Origin: Rhyzopertha dominica
Taxonomy: Eukaryota; Arthropoda; Insecta; Coleoptera; Bostrichidae
DNA: 64,000 bases
Direction of reading: 5' to 3'
Assembly (NCBI GenBank): GCA_025024175.1
Contig: QCXZ01000001.1
Span: forward strand, 23,740,942 to 23,804,941
The translations under genes and the position numbers were made by a program. This document shows positions 11,961-23,790 of the stretch, in pieces (positions within the stretch are counted from its first letter, which is position 1; each line of letters starts with the position of its first letter). The notes under the pieces are model-generated. The model was not told the origin of the DNA. It was given only the letters and a program-made list of their open reading frames with translations, and ran no database searches.

Positions 11961-12652
11961 GTGGAGATATTTTTGTAGTAACAATTTCTCAGAAATCAAT
12001 TTTTTAAATAGCGCGGCGTCCATTTTGTTTTGACAATGTTTCGATTTGTTTTTGGAACAAAAAATCAAGCTCAAGAAAACAAAAGTTGCACATACTGTTT
12101 CTTTTTATTAGCTTTTTACTCAGTGGACGTATACGTTTTGAGAAAAAGCATGGGAACCTGAAATATGAATATGAATATGGTCTCATAAAAAATATAGTAC
12201 CTTCTACCTATCCGTAAGAGGTATCTTTTGCTTTCAGAGCAAAAGAGTGTTCAACTACAGTTTCCAGATTTGTTGTCCATTTGTTTTATTTCAACATTTG
12301 TGGTGAAATCGAAAAGACTGGTTACGCTGAAAGCAATGGAAAATGTTAAGCAAATATTATTTATTTAAACGAATAGAAAAGAAGAGTTATTGATATTTAA
12401 CAAACAAAAGTGTACATTTAACATCCTCTTTAATAAAATAGCCTTTTTTAGTGCACCTGTTCAATTTATATGTCACACTAAACTGTTTGGGCAATAGACA
12501 CGAAAAGTTCATCGGCAAGGTCGCAGCTATGCATATTAAGAGATAACGCAAATCACGCTGGAGGAGCAATTACCGGGCCAGTAAACTAGAACGACTGACC
12601 TTTCGTCGAACGAGATTTGTTTATAACTTGACTTATACTTTCTCCAACATAT
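11961..12652. other. No gene seen
   Basis: AT-rich sequence between repeat R1 copy A and the tRNA gene. Short minus frames at 12004-12186 and 12387-12569 (60 codons each) look like chance openings. No upstream tRNA promoter element beyond the internal boxes was recognised. Confidence 0.5.
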
Positions 12653-12746
12653 CCTTCGATAGCTCAGTTGGTAGAGCGGTGGACTGTAGATGGAATTCTC
12701 TTAAGCTGATATCCATAGGTCGCTGGTTCAAATCCGGCTCGAAGGA
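12653..12746 (+). tRNA. tRNA-Tyr (GTA anticodon) with a 21-nt intron
   Basis: The acceptor stem CCTTCGA (12653-12659) pairs perfectly with TCGAAGG (12739-12745), followed by discriminator A. The D arm has a consensus A box (TAGCTCAGTTGG) and the T arm a B box (GGTTCAAATCC). The anticodon loop CTGTAGA holds GTA (12686-12688). The intron interrupts the loop one base 3' of the anticodon, the canonical position: exon 1 is 12653-12689, intron 12690-12710, exon 2 12711-12746, giving a 73-nt mature body. Nuclear tRNA-Tyr genes of eukaryotes characteristically carry such introns, removed by the tRNA splicing endonuclease. A T-run at about 12751 can terminate RNA polymerase III. The gene appears intact. 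Confidence 0.95.
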
Positions 12747-15700
12747 ACAACTTTTTTTTCATATATGTAAAGTAAAAAATGCTTCCAGTCGCCATATACA
12801 GTTTGTAATACCATACGGACGTAGGTAACAGACTACAATTGATGGAAAATAAATATTCCACTACCGACAAGGAATAGAATTTTTTTATATATATACAGGA
12901 TGGCCAGTTAGTATGATTAAGTGCAATAACTTCATGAGGAAATGAAATATTTTACCATAAGTAATATAAATATAAAGTAATGAAATATTAAAACTGAGAT
13001 TTAAGCCTTACCTAAATAATCGCAGTAGCTGCAGCATTAAAATTTGGTAAACGCTTTCTGGAATTTTTCTTTAGCACGATTGTGAAGCGACTGAAGAATA
13101 TTATTCGGGGTGTTCTAAACAAGTATTCAATCGCTACCTTCTTGAGATTTTTAAATAGAAAACTATGAATTTTTTTATCTTATAGTTTGGATGATCCAAA
13201 CGCCTCTCATTTTTATTAGAGAGAAATCGTGCTTAAATGAGTATTTCTTAAAAAAATTGCATTATTTTAACAAGCGTTGCATTTTCTTCGATTTTTATTA
13301 GGTTGGTTCTGTAGTTTTTACGGGGGTGATCAGGATTAACTGTTATATAGATCATTTTTATTTATACTAACATTTGTATTCATTTTACCAATATAAAATA
13401 TAAAATACAAAACGTATTCTAAAAAAGGAAAAGGAAAAGGAAAAAGGAAAGGAAAACTAGCTCAGCTTGCGAATGAGCTGAGAATATTCGAAGAAGTGAT
13501 AATGAAAATTCCGTTTATTAACACAACCATTCTATGGAATGTTGCTAAGTTTTGTTGAAACCTTGATGAATATCTTATTGTAGCACACTATTAGTTTATT
13601 CATCAATTTATCATATTAATTCACTGAGTGAAAGCAGCAACCCACGAGAGAACATAGAGACGTGAGAGAAAGTGATAGTAAAAGGAAAAATAACAATAAA
13701 TACGAGCAATTAAACAAAAGCAATAACGATAGAAAAGGATAACAAGAAAACTGACGTAAAGCGTTAAGTACGTATATAGGAGTATAAAGTAATGGAAAAA
13801 TGGAAGCAGAAATTACTCATTTAACATTTAACCAGACGTAAGAAGACAATGAGTAATGCGAGATGTTTATGCAAGAAAAAATGAGTTAGTACGACTAACC
13901 GTAGAAGTTTTCAGCTGGGATGGTTTGATCATTTGATATGAATGCACAAAAATACACTAGCCAAGAAAGTATAGGGAGCGGAAGAAAACAAAAACAAAAC
14001 GTAGGATATGATAGAACAGCGTCTTAAAATGTCCAAATTTTCTATGGTTAAGGGTGACACAAGGAAGGTGAACACAACTATTTCTTTGACGTATACTTGT
14101 CATCTGCCGATTGTTGAATTATTTGATGTATTTTAATATGAGAAAACACGTGGGAGGTAGTATTTTTAACATACTGTTTTGTGCAATAATCAACTTTAAG
14201 GTTGCAGAAAGCTTACATTTCGGAGCTGTGGGCTGACACGGTTTCGTATAAATTTTAGGTTATGTATCGTATTTGTGAGGTTGTAGCTACAGTAAGCCTG
14301 TTAAATAATTGTACTATGATAGACTGAAAGACGTTTTTAGCCTGTCGCAATGGTAAAATTCACAAACACTGAAAAATAGTACCTACTCTGTTGATATTAT
14401 CATACGCTACTGTTAAAAATATATATTCCTCATTACTAAATTATAGGGTTTTGATAACTATACATATGCTATGTAGAGGAACCGGTGTATTATATTCAAT
14501 GTGTCTGGTTATGCTAAACTTAGGTATGTACATTATGGTTGTATATTCGCAACTGAAATTAATATAGTTACTATATAGCCTTAAAATATAGTCACCTGTA
14601 CAATATGTTCTTGTTCCATACTGAATATTTCCCTTTATCATGCGTGTGATGTTTGTGACTATACCATATGTTCGCAATGATTATCATTTTCGTTCATACA
14701 ACCACCTTAAAGAAAAGTAGGTGGGGGGGGCGATTCCGTCATTTCTACTTATTGACGGCTTTGTTCTCGCACTGTTTTCATGTTGCGCTATTTTCATTAT
14801 TGGACATAAGCATTAAGCATCAGTGCAATTTAGTTTTGTGCTACCATTCAAGGTTACTACCACATAAGTCTTCAAATTAAGGTAAGTTCATCATTATTTC
14901 TTGTAATTTATCATTGAAGTATGTGAGACACCTAACCTAAAAATGATGGCGTCACATCGACATCTTCAAACGCTGTATACAGCTGTACAGTACAACGCGT
15001 AGCAAGGCCCATTGCGAGTTTTCTTTGCTAGGGACTCCGGATATTAATATGTATGTTGATTATTACGTTGTTATCGCTTTCCAACAAGTTCTACGCTCTA
15101 TTAACTCTATATGGCAATTTATTCTTTATTTGTTGTACAGGTAAACGATGTATATTTCTACCAGCGAAGGTCAAGAAGAGACATGCATTAATTAATGAGT
15201 AAAATGTCTACTTGACTCCTAAAATTTGGGCCATTTGTCTTAGACGTTTAAAGGTATACCTTAACATAGTATAAAACTCAACTTAATTTGCATATATAGA
15301 TGTCGTTATTTATTTTTTTAATGTGCACGTTTCTTTTTTGAACATGTGTATTCCATACCAAAATAAACATTTATTTAAAAAGAGAATTTTTTTATAACAA
15401 CATCAGTTCCCGTGAAAATAATTCTTACAATTTAGTGGGTATTATAGCAATATAAATAAGTTGTATAGTTTCGACAAGGGTAAGTAACTTGCTACTGCTG
15501 AGCTACATTATTACAAAAACAATTATGCAGTGTAGTAACGATGGACATGTAGTAACATTTTGTACAACTGTATGTAGGAGTAAGCATTACATCATTTAAT
15601 ATGGTATCCGTAGAAGTAGTTACTTAGTGAGAGTAACGATATGCATTGTAACGGTAGTTCTATCTTGTGTGGTTACCGTTACAATACTTAGGTAGTAAGG

Positions 15701-18470
15701 ACAACTCTTAAAATATAATTCAACAATTAACCATATTATATGATTAATACAAAGATATTAAGTGAAACATACTTGCTTGGTGCCACTAAATATGTTGACT
15801 ATGCGGGGCAAAACAAAACATATATGGCATTGTAGCAAATACCATACTTCTCGGTGAACGAAGTGGTAGTATCGTTAGCTGCACTACACAATGCTTCCAC
15901 AGTGCAAGGGTGTAGAGATTACCACAAGCCTACTATACATACCAATAATTATTGTTATTTCTTACCCTTGAAAGGAAAATAGAACCGTAAATTGTTGAAA
16001 AATCTTTATAAAGCCATCAATTTCGTGACTCTAACTTGATCTACAGCCTTCAGTACTACCGTGCTCATTGATGTTCAGTGATATGTGATCGCGGTGCATA
16101 TTGTAGCTTGGCAGCAGTTATAAAAAGGCGGCACAAAGAATTCAGAAATCAACGCCGCGCCGCCCGCGTTGCATGAATCATTTATAGAAACCCTGTATAT
16201 AAGTAAGCGAAATATTAATACTCTACTTCAATGTATGTTAAAACACTTTTAACTCGTACCTGTTTTTTTTTTAAGCAGACGTTCGTTAGAGTTAGTTTTA
16301 CATTCTGTCGTACTGCTGCCATCGATATTTGGCACGCTCTAGACGGAAATGACGATTAAAAATAAACTAATTCTTTCACTTGCTAACCAGTAACTTCCTG
16401 TAGCACGTGTTCAGATTGCAGCGGCGTATGCAGTGACAAGTCAACGGGGAAAAGCCACCCGGCACGCGACATGAGGGTGCGGGCCTTTTACACGCGCAAA
16501 TGTTGCCTTGTGGCGATCAAGAGTAGGTTCAACGAACTAAATACATCACTGACGTAAAGTTGGCTTAATTATGTTTTAGTGTCGCGTAACCGTGTTGGAA
16601 CAATCGCCCGGTATTGATTGTTGGCGGAAAATTGCAGTCGGGGTGCAGCAAAAAGGGTGAGCGCTGCATGCATGATGGTGGTTTAAAAAACGACGTAAAA
16701 TGAACGTGTAGCAAAACGTTACAAGGTTAGTTACTGATTATATTTTCTGTCACTGATTAGTACATGGACCATGTTTGTCACTTAAATAACAATTAGCAAT
16801 AGACAAAAAAGCATCACATACAATCAATTCCAACTTCTCGTAAAATCAGTGTCGATGGTACGTCTTCTTCTTATGTCTGTCGTCCTGCCCAATACAAAAC
16901 CAAGATGATGAGCAAGTAGTAATCGACCTTTGATGATAAAAAAGTAGGGATTGCTAAATATGACATAGCAAAGAGAAACGAAAAATTGGGCAAAATTGTG
17001 AAGTATCGCGGACGGTAAAAAACTTCAAATTTTTTTCGTCGCTCCAAAGTATCTTTCGCCAATCTTCTACAGCTTTTGTGCACTAATGCCCACCATTTTA
17101 GTGTTTTTTTTTTTACTTTATTTACGGACCAAAGTAAACCTGTGAATGCTTTACCGCCGTACGCACCCATTTAGGCCAGCTTCTGTCAGGCGTCGGCGTC
17201 GGTTTGTAGGAACAGTACTATGTGTACGAGTATGTACTCAAGTTACCACTGTGTCATGATTTATGGACGGTTAATGTCCAGTTTGCTTCGAACCACTGCA
17301 ATAAACCTTTAGTGCAAATGTTTCGCTCTTCTGATTGTCTGTACTTTTAAATATGTTAACATTATAGTTATAACAGTTCGCGGAATATTTTCAGTTCACT
17401 TGCAATTTTGCTCAGTCCGATTTGCCTATTCTGTGATAGGCTACAATCATTTCACGCGTTTCTAAGGTTACTTCAGCTTTATTAGTCATCAACACAAAAT
17501 TTAAAATTACGTTTATCGTACCTAACTTGAAATTTTAATTTTTTGTCTAACATAACTCGAAAGTTTAACATTTTCCTTTAATATAAGTAATAGTAACTTT
17601 TAAACTTCATATAACACATAGTAACGACTGCTATAACGGCGTAGCAAACCATATTACCATATAACCATAATACTGAAATAAGGTTACTTGCAACAAGTAG
17701 GGCTCAATACAGTTTTTTCAATATAAGAACCGTGAAATCCTTAATTTTATTGAACAAATTCAAAATTATCGTGTAATATTTTTTTCAGCATTGACCACCA
17801 GCATACGATTCTCTGATTACGAAAAATATATAGTGGCATATTTTCATTTAGAATATCTGTTCTAAAAAATAATCCACATGAGACTTTTTACACAATTCGC
17901 GCATAGCTGCCCATACCTCCTGCTTTTAATCACATTACATGTCTATATAAGCATTAATTACTATTCCATATGCTTTTAATTTATTACATGAATAAATAAG
18001 CAAAAAATAGTTGAGTTCTTTATTTGAATATTGTCTTCTGCTCAATCTTGGTCGAGTTCTCAGCTCCACACCAACTAGACCAACAACTTTTAGCAACTGA
18101 CACTTTCTAGTTTTATGTCTTTAGAATGTAAAGTATTGTCAAAAAATGTCAATGTAAAAGTGGCATCAAACAAAGTTTTATTATTTATCACGGCCAATTT
18201 AATAAAAAAATAGGTTAAGTTAATCAGTGAAAATGTAATCGTAACATTCAACTACAATTTTCTGGGAAAGGGTCAATTTTAGCCGCATCAACAGAGAGTA
18301 CCTTTTTTGTTTAAATGGTCCAAAGATTAAAAAAAAACACATATTCTTGAAAAAATACTTAACCGCTTTAAAGTTAAGGGATAAATGTAAAAAGTACCAA
18401 ATAGGCGCAGTTTCGACTGTGTACATTAATAAAAATAAACTATATTATCATAAAAAAATTCTGTACTTAC
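12747..18470. other. 5.7 kb without a supported gene
   Basis: Contents seen: a Tc1/mariner-like outer end TACAGGATGGCC near 12895; a purine tract of AAAGG-type units at 13423-13455 and a purine-rich kilobase after it; a perfect donor-like AAG/GTAAGT at 14880 (plus) without a convincing acceptor; a weak junction TTGTACAG/GTAAAC at 15137; a TATA-like sequence at 16119 before a short GC-rich patch; a GC-richer block at 16400-16690; and a 99-codon minus frame (16871-17170) with no family motif. Confidence 0.5.
16119..16172 (+). promoter_or_regulatory. TATA-like element before a GC-rich patch
   Basis: TATAAAAAGG at 16119-16128 is followed about 25 nt later by a very GC-rich run (16152-16168) and an ATG at 16172. 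The spacing from the TATA-like box to a possible start region is compatible with a core promoter, but no open frame of useful length follows and no initiator consensus stands out. In such AT-rich DNA the box alone is weak evidence. Confidence 0.15.
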
Positions 18471-18564
18471 GCCATACCTAGGTACATTACTAACTGGCAC
18501 TAGACTATTGCTACGCTTTTGTAACATTTGTGTCGGATTACTGCTTATACGAAATCTAAAATTC
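18471..18564 (-). CDS. Possible 94-nt exon on the minus strand
   Basis: On the minus strand an acceptor-like TTTTCTATTATAATAG (boundary 18565/18564) precedes an open frame NFRFRISSNPTQMLQKRSNS and LVPVSNVPRYG, ending at a consensus-like GGC/GTAAGT (boundary 18471/18470). The peptide is serine/asparagine-rich and unlike the lysine/phenylalanine-rich translations around it. It lies on the same strand as the exon at 7311-7367 and could belong to the same gene. The polypyrimidine tract is interrupted by purines and I do not recognise the peptide, so chance remains likely. Confidence 0.25.
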
Positions 18565-20574
18565 CTATTATAATAGAAAATATTAAAACTGCGAGTTACA
18601 TTAGAAGAACATTTCAATATCGGGGTATATTAAACGAAATTTTAAAACTTCAAGTTATCGGACGAAATTTTAAAAAAATGTTTTACGAAGTACAATTCGT
18701 AATTACCACAAAAAAATTTATAAAAACGATGTTTTATTTTCCTACTAAACAACATTAAATGACACCCCTTCGAAGGTTAATCACATTAACCAACTAAAGT
18801 AATTTAAAACAATCAATAAATACGGTTTTTGAACTCTTAAGCACTAATCGAGCAATTATGATTTTTTACATTACTAACGCTAGTAGTTTTTAATAACAAA
18901 AATTGAGAAAAAGTTTTTTGTGCAAGATAAGAAAAAATATTTAATTTTTAAATAACCTTGTTTTGAAATCTAACCAATTCACAAGCACATTTGAATCCCA
19001 AAACTTTTGATATATAGTGCACATTCTTGATCCCTTACCTTGATTCCGCCCTTTTTGCTCGTGTGAATCCCACCAAATCCGAAAATATATATTCATTCGT
19101 CAATGACCTTGTTTATTATATGGAGAGATTTTTTATTTTGTGCACACTGCCAAACTAACCATAGAGCGTACATCATGCTATGACGTAAGCATAGGTACTA
19201 AATACTGAAAAGCGAAAAAAAGCGAAAAAGGAACTTGTTATAATACATGTGAGTACTGACATTCAGCTCCAACTGTTGCATCGCTATCATTTGTAATAGA
19301 GTGGCCCTAGTGCGAATCAGAATACAGGACCATCAAAAAACAGATTTTTCAGGGCGAACCAGAATAATTGCAATGTTAAATGGGCGAATATACCTACTAA
19401 CAGTGTTAAATGTGTCGAGTTGGGCAAAAGGATATATTTCAAACAGGCAAATTAACTAATTAACACCACCACGCAATAGACGGTGTTAAATGGGTGTGGC
19501 ATGAAGGGGCAGAGTGATTTATAAAGATTGGTAAACGTAAACACCAGCAAATGCAACGTACACCCTGACCCACATTTGAACGATCAATTTTTAATGATAA
19601 AGTCCAAAGCAGACGACACAATATCGATATTTTCACGTTGTTGGCGATATAATGTTCAACGAAGAGCGGTATAAAGGACGCACAAAATGCACTGCCAGTT
19701 TCAGATGCCGAGAGCTATGTTGCTACATTTTTAAACCCGATTAGTCGGAAACCGGGAAAGTCGGATCCAGAAGTTGCGGAAGACGCTGCGGGCTAGTGAC
19801 AAGGGAAGTTTTTGAGGGGAATGAATCGATAGAAATCAAATTAGAAATGTGCTTCCGTCAAAAGGCCAGTAATTCGTGGAAATCCGGATTGAGGGAGAAG
19901 GTAAATTAATGTGTAAAGAGAAATGATGGAAGGAATTGTTCTTCAAAGACTAGTTGGCTTTACGTTTGGCAATCCAGATGGCATCTTTACACAAAAATGG
20001 AGTATTCAATTGTATTGAAACAGAACAGCACTACTGCCTTAGTTTATGGTATGATCTATGTCTTGTTATTGTTCTTGTTTGTGTTGTTTCCATTACGTCT
20101 TTAATTTTTCCTCCATTAAGCAATTTAAAAATAAGTTAAATAAAGTGCTATTGTTACATTACATTTTGAAAATTCTGAATTGCTGAGCAATTGCATTGTG
20201 TGCAAAAAATGACCAATTTTGCTTAGTTTTTTTTAATGTCAGTTACTATCAAATATAATTCACTGCTACGCTTGCCTTTCCTTGTATTGTTACGCAGCAG
20301 AATAAAATAGAAACTTTCAAAATGCTTTGAAAACTGAACTAAATTTTCATAGTCTTAAAAGTTGGCAGAAATGCTATTTTTGATATTTAGAATTACGTAT
20401 CTGTTAATGATATATCGTAGGAAAAATTCAAAGTGTTATTATACCGACACTTTAAAATGGCAACTCCACTGGAGCAACGCACTATGAAGAAAAAGCGTTA
20501 TGTTTATTCATTTCTGCACCGTAAAGGCGGAAAACTTAAAAAAGCTTAATGTACAGGCAGGCATCATTATCGTC
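18565..20574. other. No gene seen
   Basis: Around 19370-19500 a short phrase similar to GTGTTAAATGGG occurs three times (near 19373, 19401 and 19481), a small imperfect tandem pattern. A donor-like AAG/GTAAGG on the minus strand near 19018 lacks a good acceptor. No transposon protein motif was recognised before 20575. Confidence 0.45.
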
Positions 20575-20850
20575 AACGCATTGCTGGTCCTTACTTTTTT
20601 ATACCTAATAATCTTACTTTAGACGGGATTTCTCAGAGATGATTTGGCACCCCCATTGGCTGAGATATTTCCGAATAAGCTTGACAGTTATATTCCAGGA
20701 GAAGATATTTGGATCAGTAACATGGTACATTGGTACATTTTGGTGTAGCGGCACGTCGTTTCTTAGATGTCGTTTTTTGCAAACAGATGGATAGACCGGC
20801 CCGATCGTCAGAATTGATGCCTTTAGATTTTTTCTTTCAGGCCATCTAAA
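20575..20850 (+). pseudogene. Mariner-like transposase relic
   Basis: In the plus strand IAGPYFFIPNNLTLDG resembles the beta-strand segment between the first and second catalytic residues, DDLAPPLAEIF the leucine/proline-rich segment before the second, HFGVAARRFLDVVF the helix after it, and RPARSSELMPLDFFF the third catalytic block, where Asp is now Glu. These pieces lie in different frames, so there are at least two frameshifts and several stops. The second catalytic aspartate motif itself is not recognisable. The order and spacing of blocks fit only a Tc1/mariner DDE transposase. It is inactive and lacks both ends. Confidence 0.65.
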
Positions 20851-21660
20851 CAGTGGACGTAGACTGTCCGCACACAGTGAAATAAATATTTATTTGCTAA
20901 CTCTAATCCCTGTTAATTAATAAAATATGAAAACTATAGTCGAATTACAGACCTTTAGTCACTCCCGTACGACCTGACAACAAAATTATTCAAGTTTAGC
21001 ACCATATATACGAAATTTATAATTCCTTCATAACATCCGGCAGCTTAAGCACAAGATCCCATCGTATGGCGATTTATCTTCCATAAAGCATCTAATTTAT
21101 TTACCGAGCAGTGCTGCAGCAGCTTTAACGCGAGATACCTAAAATCCGGGACGGGTTAAGCGGAATTACCATCGGAATACGACGAAGATTATTTAAAANG
21201 CATTAATCTACAGAGGGGGGGGGGGCGGATTACACCTTCACGACTCGAACAATGGACTACTCAATTGCTGATAGAGTAATCGTGATTTTCCATGCATCAG
21301 GATGAACCAATTAGAAACATGTTGCAAATTAAAAACGTGACCGGTACTAAATGCAAACAATATAAACATAATATGATATTACACGTTCATTTACATTAAA
21401 ACTCTTCTCTCCATATAATGACTGATATAAAAGCAAGAACATCCACCAAAACTTTTTTTAATAAATTTGGAAACACAAGTTTGTCTTTATTAAGACAAAA
21501 ATCGATCAGTTTTCGGCTTTATTGATGCACCGTATTTTCTGTTATCATGCAGTTGCTCTTTTTTTTTCTTCTCATAGCTTCCTTGATTTGTTATTATACC
21601 TGCACTGAGAAGACGGGCAAATTTACTGCCGAATAAGAAAAAGAAATATTTGGCCCTAAT
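20851..21660. other. No gene seen; short poly-G run
   Basis: An N at 21199 is followed by a run of G at about 21215-21225. A minus frame of 68 codons (21490-21696) is a shadow of the Tc1 relic to the right and AT-rich sequence. Nothing else recognised. Confidence 0.45.
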
Positions 21661-21840
21661 TGGAAGCGTTGTATCGAGGAAGTGGTAGAACCACAATTCT
21701 TACCCTACTTCAGAACCCAATCCACTTTTTCTACAAGACAATGCACGACCACATTTCGAGTTACTTTGAACAAAACAACGTCAATCTATTGCTTTGAGCA
21801 CCAAGATCCTCCAATCTTGCACTCGTCGATCACGTTATTA
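21661..21840 (+). pseudogene. Tc1-like transposase relic
   Basis: The plus strand encodes, in shifting frames, RCIEEVVEPQFLPYF, then LQDNARPHF with the second catalytic Asp codon at 21737-21739 and the Tc1-typical Asn after it, then FEQNNVNLLL and, after a stop, APRSSNLALVDHV, the counterpart of the RSPDLNPIEHVWD block; there the Asp is now Asn. This differs from the mariner relics in the window, which have the WIGRxGP and DFFLWG-type context, so it is a separate lineage. Two frameshifts and one stop are visible. Only the middle of the DDE domain remains. Confidence 0.68.
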
Positions 21841-22829
21841 TGAGCAGAAGATTACAAAATTAACCCCATCCTCCACAGACCCTCTACAAGTAGCCTGAAA
21901 TGAGAAAATACACATATACACCAAAGTTTAACAAACTGAACGATTATTAATGTTTTCTTGTATGCATGTGAGTCAGTATATTTTTGACATATCCTTATGC
22001 TGTCGGAAAACCGACAACGCACAGTCATGTAATTTAAAAACATAAATTGTAGAAATATTTATTAGTATTGAAATTTCTTTTTAATAAGCATAATTTGTGT
22101 TATATTATAACAGGTTGTAACGTCATTAAATAATTTTCAAACGTTAATCCCAAATCCTTCAACATATTTAGATCAGGTGGAGGTATAATTATTACAGCAA
22201 ATGTCCGATATAATAGAAAACAAATTGTCAAAATTGTATGGGTAATGTAATGATGCGAAGATACTAAAACAATCCATTTTCACCTTCCTATGCATCCTAT
22301 GCAATACCTTAGTAGACATACAAATGGACACTTGAATACCGACAGCTCTTGACGATACAGAAATATTTAATTAGTTCCAGTCAAAAAGTCAAAGAACATT
22401 AGTCTCTTAGAATACGAAAAAATTAATAGGTTTACCGAGGTTTCAAACTGTAATAGAAATACACCCACGTTCCACAGACTCTGATATTATACCAGTAAAT
22501 AGATTGAAGCTCCCAATTTGCTGCGTGGGCCTCCTATACAAACCAGAACGCAATACGCAGCTCCTATAACGACAACGACCTAAAATGTATGCTTTAGCCA
22601 TACTGTTCTCTGTTGTAAACGATTTCGCAATCTATTTTATACATATGCTGTTTACTGCATAACTTTGCATATACAAACTTAAATATGGACGCACGTTACA
22701 CTCGCGGGACTACTTAGACTTAAGAGTCTATTCAAATTCCCTTTCTGTGAAGTTAGGAGAGACTAAAACGAAACCCGAATCTTCTTTCATCGAGTCTGCA
22801 AGGGCCTCGGTTCCTGTTATCAAGCTTGA
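21841..22829. other. No gene seen
   Basis: Mixed AT-rich sequence. The last 150 bases may already be the decayed region upstream of the LINE reverse transcriptase, as composition changes near 22690. Confidence 0.4.
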
Positions 22830-23790
22830 ACGTGGTGGAGGTTGCGGACCGTTTCGTTGAATACTTTTGTTCTGTTTTCTCACCAGACCAGGTTGATCCA
22901 CTACCAGATTGCAACTTCTCTAACAATATACAGTGTCATACCTATCTATATTGACTTTCCCCCTAAGGTAAGAAAGCTAAGTTAAAAAAAAATGACAGAC
23001 AAATCTGCCCCACGTCCTGAAGATATATCAGCTTTTTTGCTTAGGAAGTGCTCCTCAGCTTTTGTTCATCCTTCCTTTTCGTTCTTGGTTCATCTCATCT
23101 CACCACTAATGTCACATCTATCTTTAAATGGGGCGATAAGATGTATGCTAGTAGTAATAGTCCCATTGGTCATGTAAGTGTTGTATGCAAGATAATTGAG
23201 AAAATTATCGTGTCAAAATTAATGTCTTTCCTCTTGACAATACTACGCAGCACGCATTCCTCCACCGCCGATTCGATATAACCAACATGATTATCGTCCC
23301 TCAATAAATTGACGTTGGACTTGTAACGGGGAAAACCAATTGACGTACTTTGCCTCAGTTTCGTCAAAACATCTGATAAGATGCCTTATACGCGACTTGT
23401 TGCGAAGTTGGAGTCTATCGTAGTGCAAGGACTGTTGCAATGCTAGTTTACCGTTTTCCTGCTGGGAAGAATTTTAAGACGATGCAAGATAACAAGCTGG
23501 TGTACCCCAAGGAAGAATCCTGGGGCAAATTCTATTTCTGATCTACTCATTGGGTCTATAGCATGGCCTCTAGACCAATATCTCCGTGATACCAAATTGT
23601 ACAGCAACCCATTCTGTTACCTCCTACAGCGCGACCTGGATGGCACTTCATCGTGGTGCAACTGATCCTCAACACCCAGGTTTCGAAACAATACACATTA
23701 TCTTAATTTGTTCAAGAAACTATTACATCGCGTTACGGCACCGCCTACAGATATTTACTAACGTTTGATGTTCAATAATTTCATCAATAC
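22830..23790 (+). pseudogene. Jockey-like LINE reverse transcriptase relic
   Basis: Reading along the plus strand, in changing frames: VADRFVEYFCSVFSPDQ; KSAPRPEDISAFLLRKCSSA, the degenerate K-S-x-G-P-D-G-I-P block at the start of the RT; SVVCKIIEKIIVSKLMSFL, the finger/palm helix; FPAGKNFK; GVPQGRILGQILFLIYSLG, the well conserved RT block between the two catalytic motifs; and DTKLYSN, what is left of the F-A-D-D-T-K-L block whose Asp pair is lost. The order matches non-LTR retrotransposons of the Jockey type, which insert by target-primed reverse transcription. Many stops and frameshifts are present; endonuclease and ORF1 regions were not recognised. Class is secure, clade less so. Confidence 0.75.

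Noticed and set aside
12664..12870. Open frames on both strands across 12628-12870
   Set aside because: They are translations of the tRNA-Tyr gene and its flanks.
22971..22985. CTAAG/GTAAGA donor site
   Set aside because: Lies inside the decayed LINE reading frame and has no acceptor partner.
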